In this document: positions 46,987 through 55,495 of the stretch, in pieces | Position numbering within the stretch: position 1 is the stretch's first letter | How the letters are laid out: each line of letters begins with the position of its first letter | Assembly: GCA_944389505.1 (NCBI GenBank) | Contig: CALXMP010000001.1 | Location: 310,001-374,000, forward strand | From: an uncultured Spirochaetaceae bacterium | GTDB lineage: Bacteria > Spirochaetota > Spirochaetia > Sphaerochaetales > Sphaerochaetaceae | Direction: 5' to 3' | Length of the DNA: 64,000 nucleotides | Program-made: the position numbers and the translations under genes | The notes under the pieces: model-generated | What the model saw: the letters and a program-made list of their open reading frames with translations, nothing else | The model's database searches: none | What the model was told of the DNA's origin: nothing

Positions 46987-48201
46987 ATGGATATTGAGCC
47001 TAAGGATTTGTTCTTTTCTAAGGAGGCTGCGGATTTTCTTGGAATCTCTGTTCAGCGTCTGAATAAACTTACTAAGGATAACACTATAAAACCTTTTAAG
47101 AAAAACAGTTCAGGTACTGTTTATCTACTTCAGGAATTACAGAAAAGAAAGGATGAATTGGCAATATTCAAAGGAAAGAAACCTATATCTTATCAAGGAG
47201 CAGAAGGCATGTTCAGAATCAATACACCAATCCGCCAAGAGGCCCTTAATTTCTCAACCCTTATGCTCTCATTGGATATAACTGAAAAGAAACTCACCCC
47301 TATTTTTGATAATCTTTCACATTCATTGGATATCTCATCTGCGATAACAGATGACTTAATAGGATGGAGTACCGCGTTTAATATCGATGAATCAATACTG
47401 CTATCGAACTATGAAACTGCAAAACAGGAATTCTGCAGATTGCACGAGACTGATGAAATCATAAAGATTGGGGATACGGAATATCCCACCCTTCTTTCTG
47501 AAACAGAGGAGGCTCCTCGCTTCCTGTATCTCAGGGGAGATTTTTCCCTTCTTCATGACACTAGGACTATTGCCCTTGTTGGAAGTAGGAATGCCTCTGA
47601 TAAAGGCAAGGAGAATACACGAAGAGTTGCTGCAACACTTGGACACAATGGAATCATTGTTGTCTCTGGACTTGCAAGAGGAATAGATGTAACTGCACAT
47701 AAAACTGCTTTGGAAAACGGATACAAGACAATTGCTGTCATAGGAACAAATCTCAACCAATACTATCCAAGTGAAAACAAGAATATTCAGATGGAAATCG
47801 AGAAGAAAGGCCTTGTAATCTCACAATTTTCACCTGCGCTTAAAACAGAACGGTGGTTCTTTCCTCTTCGCAATGGTGTCATGAGCGGTCTATCAAGAGC
47901 AACCGTAATCATGGAAGCAGGAGAAACATCCGGAGCTCTTACTCAAGCCAAGTATGCTGCAAAACAGGGCCGTCTTGTCCTGATTCCCCAGAATGTATTC
48001 TCTGATCCATCGATATCCTGGCCTCACAGTCTTGTCAGGAAAGGAGCTATTGTGGTCAGAACTCCGAAGGAAATAATCAGCACTTTATCAGAGAGGCTGT
48101 CATCCACGGGCAATGAAAGAATGGCTACTCCTGATCTCTTTGCTGATGATATCAATAGCGGAATGTTTATCGCAGAGGAAGCGGAATACAGTGCTGACTG
48201 A
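46987..48201 (+). CDS. HTH-domain DprA/Smf-like (SLOG) protein
   Basis: 404 residues. Residues about 8-60 form a MerR/excisionase-type HTH (FFSKEAADFLGISVQRLNKL... GTVYLLQELQKRK) that ordinary DprA lacks. Residues about 155-370 are the DprA Rossmann/SLOG domain: YPTLLSETEEAPRFLYLRGD, IALVGSRNAS, VVSGLARGIDVTAHKTAL, TIAVIGTNLNQYYPSENK, SGLSRATVIMEAGETSGALTQA. Codon use and base content are clearly AT-richer than neighbours, suggesting transfer. The ATG at 46987 is fixed by the promoter six bases upstream. Possible autorepressor of this unit; partner is the downstream phosphoribosyltransferase gene. Confidence 0.85.
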   Translation: MDIEPKDLFFSKEAADFLGISVQRLNKLTKDNTIKPFKKNSSGTVYLLQELQKRKDELAIFKGKKPISYQGAEGMFRINTPIRQEALNFSTLMLSLDITEKKLTPIFDNLSHSLDISSAITDDLIGWSTAFNIDESILLSNYETAKQEFCRLHETDEIIKIGDTEYPTLLSETEEAPRFLYLRGDFSLLHDTRTIALVGSRNASDKGKENTRRVAATLGHNGIIVVSGLARGIDVTAHKTALENGYKTIAVIGTNLNQYYPSENKNIQMEIEKKGLVISQFSPALKTERWFFPLRNGVMSGLSRATVIMEAGETSGALTQAKYAAKQGRLVLIPQNVFSDPSISWPHSLVRKGAIVVRTPKEIISTLSERLSSTGNERMATPDLFADDINSGMFIAEEAEYSAD

Positions 48202-49069
48202 CATCGCAAGACTCAAAATCTTTGTGATTTATTTTGAAACCCGCATTCTCGACGATAAAGAAAAGGGTTCTCTGGAGAATCTCGCTGCAGGAAGAATCTG
48301 CTATCTAGTAGGTTCTGCAGAGAACAACATAGACAATAATAGCCCTGTCTATAAAGTAATTCCCTGGGATTTCCAATTGCCCAATTCAGCTTTCCTTTCA
48401 GCAATAATGAATAATGAGAATGCAAGATCAGAAGAGATAGCATACATTTCAGATAATCTTCTATTCTTAAACAATGCCAGAGAACTGATGGGATACACTG
48501 TCTATATTGCACCTAAAGGAATCCCAGAATACAAACTTATCGCGGGGACTTGTCCAGATATGATCTGTTCCTCTCTGAGCAACCTTCTGGCATGTTTTTC
48601 AGCTGAAAGAATTGGATTCAAAGGGGAGTCTTCTTTCTATTGCAATTCCGCAATCTCACCAGGAATATTCTATCGGCTTGCATATGAAAACAGGAATTCT
48701 CCATTTGAGATATGTTTTGCTGGCCGATACTTTGGAACAAAGCATTTCTTAGGTTCTATTGATAGATACTCACAGGCGATCCGAGATAACAAAACCGAAA
48801 AAAGCAAATGCTACAGGAAATTCGATTCAAAATTTAAGAATCTTTATTTCCAGATGATTTCCTCTTACCAGAAGCAATTCGGAATATGCATCAGCTCAAT
48901 CGCGAATGTTCCTGATAAGCCATCCAAGAAACCTAGATTCTCAGAAATCACCAACTTATTAAGTCTTGAACTCGGAATGAGAAATATTTCATCGGATTTC
49001 ATTTGTCAGAAAGATATCAAGGATAATAAATCTCTCTCCTCTGCAGACAGGCAGAAGAATATTGCTTGA
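48191..49069 (+). CDS. HAD-like / phosphoribosyltransferase fusion, 5' part, interrupted by TGA
   Basis: 292 codons from GTG at 48191 (GAGGAAG upstream), overlapping the dprA-like gene by 11 bases. Residues about 8-135 have an arrangement reminiscent of a degenerate HAD domain (KIFVIYFETRILDD for motif I and YISDNLLFLNNARELMGYTVYIAPKG for the last motif), with the catalytic Asp apparently lost. Residues about 195-290 resemble the first half of a ComF-type phosphoribosyltransferase. Translation stops at TGA 49067-49069, before the PRPP-binding loop, although the same frame continues with that loop. AT-rich like its partner. Domain naming is tentative. Confidence 0.55.
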   Translation: MLTDIARLKIFVIYFETRILDDKEKGSLENLAAGRICYLVGSAENNIDNNSPVYKVIPWDFQLPNSAFLSAIMNNENARSEEIAYISDNLLFLNNARELMGYTVYIAPKGIPEYKLIAGTCPDMICSSLSNLLACFSAERIGFKGESSFYCNSAISPGIFYRLAYENRNSPFEICFAGRYFGTKHFLGSIDRYSQAIRDNKTEKSKCYRKFDSKFKNLYFQMISSYQKQFGICISSIANVPDKPSKKPRFSEITNLLSLELGMRNISSDFICQKDIKDNKSLSSADRQKNIA

Positions 49070-49432
49070 TCCTTTTCTTATAATGGGCCGTCTCTGAAAG
49101 GACAAACTATTGCAATCATCGATGATATAGCAACAACAGGAAGTACCCTTTCTGCCTGCGTTGATGAGTTATTAAGAAATGGTGCTGATAGGATAATCTG
49201 TTTTGTGCTTGCTATAAATCAAATCCCATGCAATTTCTGCAAACAAGAAAGCTTTGATACCTTCAAGCAGGAATATCATTTACATTTCAACTCATCTGAC
49301 CTCACTCCGTTCTTCAGCTCTAAGAAAGGTACTTTGAATTATGATAAGACAATTGAAATCCTTCTGAATAATATAAACAGCTATCCAATTAACCATGAAA
49401 TAGCAAATGATCTGGAGAATATACCTTTCTGA
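49070..49432 (+). pseudogene. 3' part of the phosphoribosyltransferase, in frame beyond a TGA
   Basis: Directly after TGA 49067-49069 and in the same frame come about 120 codons with SFSYNGPSLKGQTIAIIDD and DIATTGSTLSACVDELLRNG, the PRPP-binding DD-x3-TG motif of type I phosphoribosyltransferases such as ComFC. Aligned to ComFC from memory, the stop falls at the Gly of N-x-K-G-A-F, so a GGA to TGA change is the simplest account. No in-frame start with a ribosome site exists here. Either the gene is recently broken or the stop is read through. Confidence 0.75.
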
Positions 49433-49472
49433 TATTCACATTCCAGGACGGTTTCTCTTTCCACGAAATCCA

Positions 49473-49796
49473 GGATCACATCTCATGGATCCTCGCAAGC
49501 CCTACCATCGCCATAAGAGCATATGAAGCATGGTCGATTGCCCTCATAGCAGCCATCGCATTGCGCTCGATACATGGAATCTGGACCAGTCCCATAAGGG
49601 GATCGCAGGTGAGCCCAAGATGATGCTCAAGCCCCATTTCCGCAGCATACTCTATCTGGTATATCGAGCCTCCAAGAAGCTGTGCACAAGCCGCTCCTGC
49701 CATAGCGCAAGCGACACCTACCTCTCCCTGGCATCCAACATCCGCCCCTGATATAGACCCGTTCTCCTTCACAATATTGCTGACAAGACCTGCAGT
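49473..49796 (-). pseudogene. Truncated duplicate of the sdaA 3' end
   Basis: This 324-base block matches 52427-52840, the 3' part of intact sdaA on the same strand, with only a few base changes (for example ATACATGG against ATGCATGG). It lacks a 90-base, 30-codon stretch, so the copy reads ...[17 protein letters not shown]. Upstream it diverges abruptly after the LTAGLV codons. It retains the cluster-ligand segments VGCQGE and CDPLMG but not the catalytic N-terminal half; it is a remnant, not a functional enzyme. Confidence 0.9.
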
Positions 49797-49816
49797 AAGT
49801 CCACGATGAATCATAC

Positions 49817-49862
49817 AGAGGCTACCGCTAAAGCCCAGGCTCTAAAGGCAGCCTCTTTTCTA
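49817..49862 (+). terminator. Stem-loop with T-run beside the sdaA remnant
   Basis: AGAGGCT / AGCCTCT, seven pairs closing a 26-base region with inner AGC/GCT pairing, followed by TTTCTATTAT. It could end transcripts reading through from the dprA-like unit. Confidence 0.5.
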
Positions 49863-49927
49863 TTATAAGAAACCACTGTTTACTTAATTAAGGGTATTCT
49901 CTGATTTCCCTTCACTGGAGTTCTTAC

Positions 49928-49933
49928 TATAAT
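49928..49933 (+). promoter_or_regulatory. -10 box of leaderless uvrA2-like promoter
   Basis: Perfect TATAAT, seven bases (TCCCACC), ATG at 49941; no Shine-Dalgarno. Confidence 0.6.
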
Positions 49934-49940
49934 TCCCACC

Positions 49941-52418
49941 ATGGCAGACAGAATTCTCGTACGTGGTGCTAAAGTTCATAATCTGAAGAATATCGATGTT
50001 GATATACCTCTCAATGAGATAGTCGGAATTGCAGGAGTATCAGGCTCCGGAAAATCATCCCTTGCTCTTGGAGTCCTATATGCAGAAGGATCAAGACGAT
50101 ATCTTGAATCTCTTTCCACTTATACGCGGAGGCGTATGACACAGGCAGAACGTGCCTGGGTGGATGATGTCCTCTACATCCCTGCGGCACTCGCTCTGAG
50201 ACAAAGGCCTGGTGTTCCGGGCATCAGAAGCACATTCGGGACAGGAAGCGAGCTCCTCAATTCCCTCCGTCTGATGTTCTCCCGGCTTGCAAGCCACCGC
50301 TGTCCGAATGGCCACTACCTCGCACCTTCCCTTGATGTCGCAGCAGGAAACGAACTCATTTGCCCTATCTGCGGAGAAACATTCTATGCACCATCTGCAG
50401 AGGAACTCGCATTCAACAGCCAGGGCGCGTGTCCAAGATGCAATGGCACAGGCATAGTGCATACAGTCGACAGGACCACGCTTGTGCCCGATGAATCACT
50501 CACTATCGACCAAGGGGCAGTTGCGCCATGGAACTCCCTGATGTGGTCATTGATGGTCGATGTCTGTAGGGAAATGGGTGTGCGTACTGATATTCCTTTC
50601 AGAAATCTGACAGAGAAAGAAAAGGATATTGTATTCAATGGCCCTGCCGTGAAGAAGCATATCTTCTATAAGGCCAAGAACTCAAATCAGGCGGCAGAGC
50701 TTGATTTCACATACTACAATGCTGTCTATACTGTCGAGAATGCCCTTGCGAAAGTGAAGGATGAACAGGGAATGAAGCGTGTTGAGAAGTTTCTGAAGGA
50801 GGATACATGCCCGGACTGCCATGGATCAAGGCTTTCAGAGAAGGCAAGAGCTCCAAAGCTCTGCGGAATTTCCCTTGATGAAGCCTGCACGATGACCCTT
50901 TCGGAGATAATCCCATGGGTCAGGAATGTTCCTCTGTCTCTTCCTGCAGAAATGAAGCCTATGGCTGAGCGCATTGCTGAATCATTCCTTGATACCGCAA
51001 GACGCCTGATGGATCTTGGGCTCGGATATCTTTCACTCGATAGATCAGCGGGAACGCTTTCAACAGGGGAACGACAGCGGATGCAGCTTGCGCGCGCTGT
51101 CAGAAACCGCACCACAGGCGTCCTGTATGTCCTCGATGAACCTTCAATCGGACTGCACCCATCGAATATCGAAGGACTGAAGGGAGTCATGCATGATCTT
51201 GTGGATGATGGCAATTCAGTTGTACTTGTGGACCATGACACGGCAATCCTCTCCGAAGCTGACTGGATCATTGAGATGGGCCCAGGAGCTGGTGCAAGCG
51301 GAGGCAGGGTAATAGCAGAAGGGACAGTTGAGGATATCAGCAAGAACAGTTCGTCACGCATCGGGCCATTCCTTTCAGGAAGCATTGATACGCAAGCAAG
51401 AAAACCATGTGGATACCAGCACATCTTTGACGAAGGTCTTATCAGTATTTATACGGATGAGATCCATACGGTGAAGCCGCTTGTAGCGGATATACCGAAA
51501 GGCAGATTGACAGTTATCACAGGAGTATCAGGATCAGGAAAGACAACATTCATTCTGGAAAGCCTTGTACCGGCACTCGATGCTCTTGTAAATGGAAGAA
51601 AGCTTCCGCTGCATGTGAAATCCATCCAGGCAGATGGTATAAGACAGGTCAAGCTTATAGATGCCACACCAATCGGTATCAATATAAGATCTACTGTCGC
51701 AACATATTCCGATGTACATGATGAACTCAGGAAGCTATTTGCAAAAACCCCGGGAGCAAAAGCCCATGGCTACAAAGCCGGCGATTTCTCATACAACACA
51801 GGAAAGCTCCGCTGCCCTGTATGCGATGGAACGGGATCAATAAGCCTCGACGTGCAGTTCCTCCCCGATGTTGATATCCCATGCCCTGAATGCCGCGGCT
51901 CTCGCTATTCCAAGGAAACAGGCTATGCAATATACAGAAACAGCAGAGGAGAGGAATATACTCTCCCCGAGCTTATGGATATGGATGTCGACAGCGCAAT
52001 TAAAGCCATTACGGAACAGAAGCAGATACTTCAGAAGCTCGTGATACTCAGAGAGCTGGGTCTGGGCTATCTTACCCTTGGAGAGGAAACTCCCGGACTT
52101 TCTGGAGGAGAAGCGCAAAGACTGAAACTCGCAAGCGAAATGGGACGGCAGCAGTCAGACTCCGTCTTTATCTTCGATGAGCCAACAATAGGATTGCACC
52201 CTCTGGATGTACTGAGCCTGCTGGAAGTATTCCAGACACTCATAGATAATGGAGCCACAGTAATCGTAATCGAACATGATCTTGATGTGATACGCAATGC
52301 CGATTACATCATAGATATGGGACCTGGCGGAGGCAATGATGGCGGTACTATCGTAGCAGCAGGAACTCCTGATATGATAAAAGCCTCGCCGGAAAGCGTT
52401 ACAGGCAGGTATATCTGA
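49941..52418 (+). CDS. UvrA-like ABC ATPase, short UvrA2 class
   Basis: 825 residues against about 940 for UvrA. Two ABC domains: Walker A GVSGSGKSSLA and GVSGSGKTTFI, signatures TLSTGERQRMQLARA and GLSGGEAQRLKLASE, Walker B GVLYVLDEPSIGLHP and VFIFDEPTIGLHP. Zinc-type clusters CPICGETF...CPRCNGTG, CPDCHGSR and CPVCDGTGS...CPECRGSR are present. The shortened region after the first Walker A, where UvrB contacts lie, marks the UvrA2 group, members of which protect against DNA-binding drugs. Flanked on both sides by sdaA sequence in the opposite strand. Confidence 0.9.
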   Translation: MADRILVRGAKVHNLKNIDVDIPLNEIVGIAGVSGSGKSSLALGVLYAEGSRRYLESLSTYTRRRMTQAERAWVDDVLYIPAALALRQRPGVPGIRSTFGTGSELLNSLRLMFSRLASHRCPNGHYLAPSLDVAAGNELICPICGETFYAPSAEELAFNSQGACPRCNGTGIVHTVDRTTLVPDESLTIDQGAVAPWNSLMWSLMVDVCREMGVRTDIPFRNLTEKEKDIVFNGPAVKKHIFYKAKNSNQAAELDFTYYNAVYTVENALAKVKDEQGMKRVEKFLKEDTCPDCHGSRLSEKARAPKLCGISLDEACTMTLSEIIPWVRNVPLSLPAEMKPMAERIAESFLDTARRLMDLGLGYLSLDRSAGTLSTGERQRMQLARAVRNRTTGVLYVLDEPSIGLHPSNIEGLKGVMHDLVDDGNSVVLVDHDTAILSEADWIIEMGPGAGASGGRVIAEGTVEDISKNSSSRIGPFLSGSIDTQARKPCGYQHIFDEGLISIYTDEIHTVKPLVADIPKGRLTVITGVSGSGKTTFILESLVPALDALVNGRKLPLHVKSIQADGIRQVKLIDATPIGINIRSTVATYSDVHDELRKLFAKTPGAKAHGYKAGDFSYNTGKLRCPVCDGTGSISLDVQFLPDVDIPCPECRGSRYSKETGYAIYRNSRGEEYTLPELMDMDVDSAIKAITEQKQILQKLVILRELGLGYLTLGEETPGLSGGEAQRLKLASEMGRQQSDSVFIFDEPTIGLHPLDVLSLLEVFQTLIDNGATVIVIEHDLDVIRNADYIIDMGPGGGNDGGTIVAAGTPDMIKASPESVTGRYI

Positions 52419-52426
52419 GCAGCAGC

Positions 52427-52840
52427 GGATCACATCTCATGGATCCTAGCAAGCCCTCCCATCGATGTCTCTCTGTAAAGGGATGGAAGCGCATGACCTG
52501 TCTCCATCATAACCTCGACAACGTCATCAAAGGATATCTTATGCCTCCCATCGCCCATAAGAGCATATGAAGCATGGTCGATTGCCCTCATAGCAGCCAT
52601 CGCATTGCGCTCGATGCATGGAATCTGGACCAGTCCCATAAGGGGATCGCAGGTGAGCCCAAGATGATGCTCAAGCCCCATTTCCGCAGCATACTCTATC
52701 TGGTATATCGAGCCTCCAAGAAGCTGTGCACAAGCCGCTCCTGCCATAGCGCAAGCGACACCTACCTCTCCCTGGCATCCAACATCCGCCCCTGATATAG
52801 ACCCGTTCTCCTTCACAATATTGCCGACAAGACCTGCAGT
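52427..52840. repeat. Donor copy of the sdaA 3'-end direct repeat
   Basis: The 414-base intact counterpart of the remnant at 49473-49796, in the same orientation. Both copies begin at GGATCACATCTCATGG, just outside the stop codon, and end at GACCTGCAGT. Within this copy CCTCCCATCG occurs twice, 90 bases apart, bracketing the part missing from the remnant. Confidence 0.88.
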
Positions 52841-53632
52841 CAGGAGAGCCCGGAGCACTCTTACTTCAGGAATATTGTACTCCCTGGATATATGATAAAG
52901 AGCTCCTGGCAGGACTCCAGCGCTTCCGCAGGTGGGTGCTGTGACGATCTTGCCGCCGCCGGCATTCTCCTCCGATACGGCAAGTGCGTATGCAAAGCCA
53001 TGGGCTGTGTTTCCCATTGTCCCAGAGAAATCACGGGCCTTGGCATATGCCTGGCATGCTTTTCTCTGAAGATGCAGACCTCCCGGAAGAACCCCTTCTG
53101 CCTCAAGTCCTCGTTTTATAGCATCCTTCATGACAGTCCAGACATCGAAGACATAATCGAGAATCTCCTCTCCTTCTGCCTCTACCGCTACTTCCCATAT
53201 CTGGTATCCGGTCTCATCACAGTAGGAAAGAAGCTTGCGCATGGTTCCGACCTTACTGTTATCATATACATCCTTGTCCTCTGTGCTTTCGCCCTCGTGT
53301 ACAACCTTTCCGCCTCCGACTGAATAGTAGGTCTCGGAAGCATTGCCAGGCTCAAGTTCGATAAGCGTAAGAGCATTCGGATGAAAAGGCTTGAAGGTAT
53401 CTGGAAACCACAGTATCTCGATATCAGAACCATGCTCCTTGAATACCTCACGGAGAGCTCTGTCCGTCAGATGGCCTTTGCCGGTCGCCGCAAGAGAGCC
53501 ATAAAGCTCTGCTCTGACCTTCTTTGCCTCAGGATGGCTCTCAAGGAACATGCCTGCTGCATTCCTGGGACCCATTGTGTGCGAAGACGATGGACCATAT
53601 CCAATACGATAGAGTTCTCTCAGTGATTCCAT
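52430..53632 (-). CDS. sdaA: L-serine ammonia-lyase (iron-sulfur, single chain)
   Basis: 400 residues. The beta domain with YGPSSSHTMGPRNAAGMF leads, followed by the alpha domain with [40 protein letters not shown] and [20 protein letters not shown], whose cysteines bind the [4Fe-4S] cluster. It converts L-serine to pyruvate and ammonia, feeding PFOR. The ATG at 53632 has no Shine-Dalgarno; a TTGAGC-17-TAGACT promoter ends nine bases before it, so the leader is at most two or three bases. Confidence 0.95.
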   Translation of the reverse strand: MESLRELYRIGYGPSSSHTMGPRNAAGMFLESHPEAKKVRAELYGSLAATGKGHLTDRALREVFKEHGSDIEILWFPDTFKPFHPNALTLIELEPGNASETYYSVGGGKVVHEGESTEDKDVYDNSKVGTMRKLLSYCDETGYQIWEVAVEAEGEEILDYVFDVWTVMKDAIKRGLEAEGVLPGGLHLQRKACQAYAKARDFSGTMGNTAHGFAYALAVSEENAGGGKIVTAPTCGSAGVLPGALYHISREYNIPEVRVLRALLTAGLVGNIVKENGSISGADVGCQGEVGVACAMAGAACAQLLGGSIYQIEYAAEMGLEHHLGLTCDPLMGLVQIPCIERNAMAAMRAIDHASYALMGDGRHKISFDDVVEVMMETGHALPSLYRETSMGGLARIHEM

Positions 53633-53641
53633 AGCAGTATG

Positions 53642-53670
53642 AGTCTACACATGTTGGCATCTGCGCTCAA
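53642..53670 (-). promoter_or_regulatory. Promoter of sdaA, near-leaderless
   Basis: Minus strand TTGAGC (53670-53665), 17-base spacer, TAGACT (53647-53642), nine bases to ATG. Confidence 0.5.
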
Positions 53671-54389
53671 TACCATACGGGTGCTTTGCTTATATTGGCA
53701 CTCCTTTCCCACTCTTCCGTAACAGCAATGGTAAGAAGCAAGCCCCGTTGCCAGTTCATGAATCTGAATACTCCAGGATGGAGTTCCAGATATACAGGAC
53801 GACCAGAGAATGCAACAGAGAAGGAAGGCGTATCATATCGCTCAGATACCCACTCTCCTTCAGGGACTGTATCGAGCATCAGGACATCCTTCTCATAGAG
53901 CTTGAGCTGTCCTTTGCGGAGCGTCCCATCAAACAAGTCCGCAAGGAATGCAAGCTCATCAATGAGCGCAAGATCCGGATAATCCTCAATTATCGCTTCT
54001 ATCGATAACCTTGATACAGCAGCAGGCCTGTATTCCGCAGCGCCTACAAGCATCTCGGCAAATGATCCGTATTCGCTTCTGAGCTCTATATAGCTGACAC
54101 CGCCCGGTTCATAGAATCCCCCGATAGGACCAAGCGTTCCTAGCGGTATAAGCACGAAAGGCCTCAGACCGCCTGTATAAACCACCACCTCTATTGTCCT
54201 CACAGATGCAGGAATATACCGTTCGACAATGCCTTTTCCATCAAAATACCGAAGCGTGTACCACATATCCTCCGAGGCAAGAATCTCGAAAGGATGATCC
54301 TCAGCTATCCGCAGCGTCACAGTACGGGGAGTATCAACCGAACAGCATATTAGAAGAACAGGAATCATAATCAAAAGAAAAACACGCAT
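53667..54389 (-). CDS. Predicted exported or lipoprotein of unknown function
   Basis: 240 residues from the ATG at 54389, which begins a hydrophobic signal (MRVFLLIMIPVLLICCSVDTP) with a possible lipobox LLICC. The mature part has no domain I recognise; it contains strand-like stretches (TVTLRIAEDHPFEILASEDMW, PVYLELHPGVFRFMNWQRG). ATGs at 54413 and 54437 are in frame, and none has a ribosome site, so the start is uncertain. It is divergent from the iron-type ABC operon and abuts sdaA. Confidence 0.55.
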   Translation of the reverse strand: MRVFLLIMIPVLLICCSVDTPRTVTLRIAEDHPFEILASEDMWYTLRYFDGKGIVERYIPASVRTIEVVVYTGGLRPFVLIPLGTLGPIGGFYEPGGVSYIELRSEYGSFAEMLVGAAEYRPAAVSRLSIEAIIEDYPDLALIDELAFLADLFDGTLRKGQLKLYEKDVLMLDTVPEGEWVSERYDTPSFSVAFSGRPVYLELHPGVFRFMNWQRGLLLTIAVTEEWERSANISKAPVWY

Positions 54390-54519
54390 ACTGTATATAC
54401 GCTTCAGACCCATGCTTTTGACATGTCCGCATAGCAAAAATGCGAATTAATATGGAATTAACCAGACGAAGAACGATTAATTAACAGCGGCTCAATATAT
54501 AGACAGCAAAGGAATCGCT

Positions 54520-55482
54520 GTGGAAATCAGACTTCAGAACATCACAAAGTCATTCGGGAGCAAAAAGGTTATCGACAATCTCACCCTCGACATCCCCTCA
54601 GGGAGCTTTACGACCCTTCTTGGACCTTCGGGATGCGGCAAGACTACTTTGCTGAGAATGATAGCAGGCCTGGAGACACCAGACAGTGGAAAGATATTGC
54701 TTGGAGGCAAATGCGTATTCTCTTCAGATGAGGGAATCTCAATTCCCCCAGAAAAACGGGGACTTGGTTTTGTTTTCCAGGATTTTGCGTTATGGCCACA
54801 TATGAAAGTAAAGGACAATGTCGCTTTCGGGCTGAAAGTCCAGAAGAAAACCGGCGATCTCGAATCCAAGGTAAGGAATGCGCTGCGGGCTGTACAGCTT
54901 GAGGATTATATTGACAGCTATCCATCAGAACTCTCCGGAGGACAGCAGCAGAGAGTATCATTCGCAAGAGCAATCGTGACAGAGCCGGAATGCATCCTCT
55001 TTGATGAGCCGCTCTCTGCACTTGATGCACTTCTGAGAGAAGAAATGCGCAGCGAATTGAAAACGCTTGTATCACAGCGCGGGATCACATCGATATTCGT
55101 TACACATGATCAGACCGAAGCCATGTCCATGTCCGATATGATCGCCGTAATGTCAAAGGGAAGAATAGAACAGTACTCTTCCCCGGAAGATGTTTACTCC
55201 ACCCCGGCGACAAGATTCACAGCTCGCTTCGTGGGCTCTTCCGACTGGATCGATGAGGAAACGATGTTCCGCCCTGAGAATGCAAGTCTTGAACGGATTT
55301 CCAGCGATGATGAGAGCTACATGGCTACTGTGACAGGCTCAGAATTCCTCGGATCCTCATACCGCATATTAATGCGCCGCGGCAAGGAGAAATGGGTCAT
55401 AGATTCAGAAAAAAGAATAGAAACGGGAAAAGAGATCCCTATCTATATAAACAGGAATTCAATTCTTAGGATTGATAACTGA
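54520..55482 (+). CDS. ABC transporter ATPase, FbpC/PotA type
   Basis: 320 residues starting at GTG with AAAGGA six bases upstream. Walker A GPSGCGKTT, Q-loop VFQDFALWPHM, signature LSGGQQQRVSFARA, Walker B CILFDEPLSALD and the switch His in FVTHDQTEAMSMSD. The C-terminal 90 residues resemble a TOBE-like domain. With the adjacent binding protein and fused permease it forms a ferric-iron-type importer; spermidine- or phosphonate-type substrates cannot be excluded. The 54390-54519 promoter region contains GAATTAA twice but no certain operator. Confidence 0.92.
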   Translation: MEIRLQNITKSFGSKKVIDNLTLDIPSGSFTTLLGPSGCGKTTLLRMIAGLETPDSGKILLGGKCVFSSDEGISIPPEKRGLGFVFQDFALWPHMKVKDNVAFGLKVQKKTGDLESKVRNALRAVQLEDYIDSYPSELSGGQQQRVSFARAIVTEPECILFDEPLSALDALLREEMRSELKTLVSQRGITSIFVTHDQTEAMSMSDMIAVMSKGRIEQYSSPEDVYSTPATRFTARFVGSSDWIDEETMFRPENASLERISSDDESYMATVTGSEFLGSSYRILMRRGKEKWVIDSEKRIETGKEIPIYINRNSILRIDN

Positions 55483-55495
55483 AAGGAAGGAAGAA

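Noticed and set aside
49067-49069. Reassignment of TGA to Gly as in some Candidate Phyla bacteria, or selenocysteine
   Set aside because: rsmD, gdhA and many other intact genes end at TGA, so it is a normal stop; no SECIS-like stem was seen and the position aligns with Gly, not Cys.
49817-49856. A riboswitch upstream of the sdaA remnant
   Set aside because: The 40-base stem does not show the conserved core of any class I know and ends in a T-run on the plus strand, so a terminator is the better reading.
49473-52840. Mobile element with the sdaA repeats as attachment sites
   Set aside because: No integrase, transposase or terminal inverted repeats are visible between the copies; a duplication by recombination is simpler.
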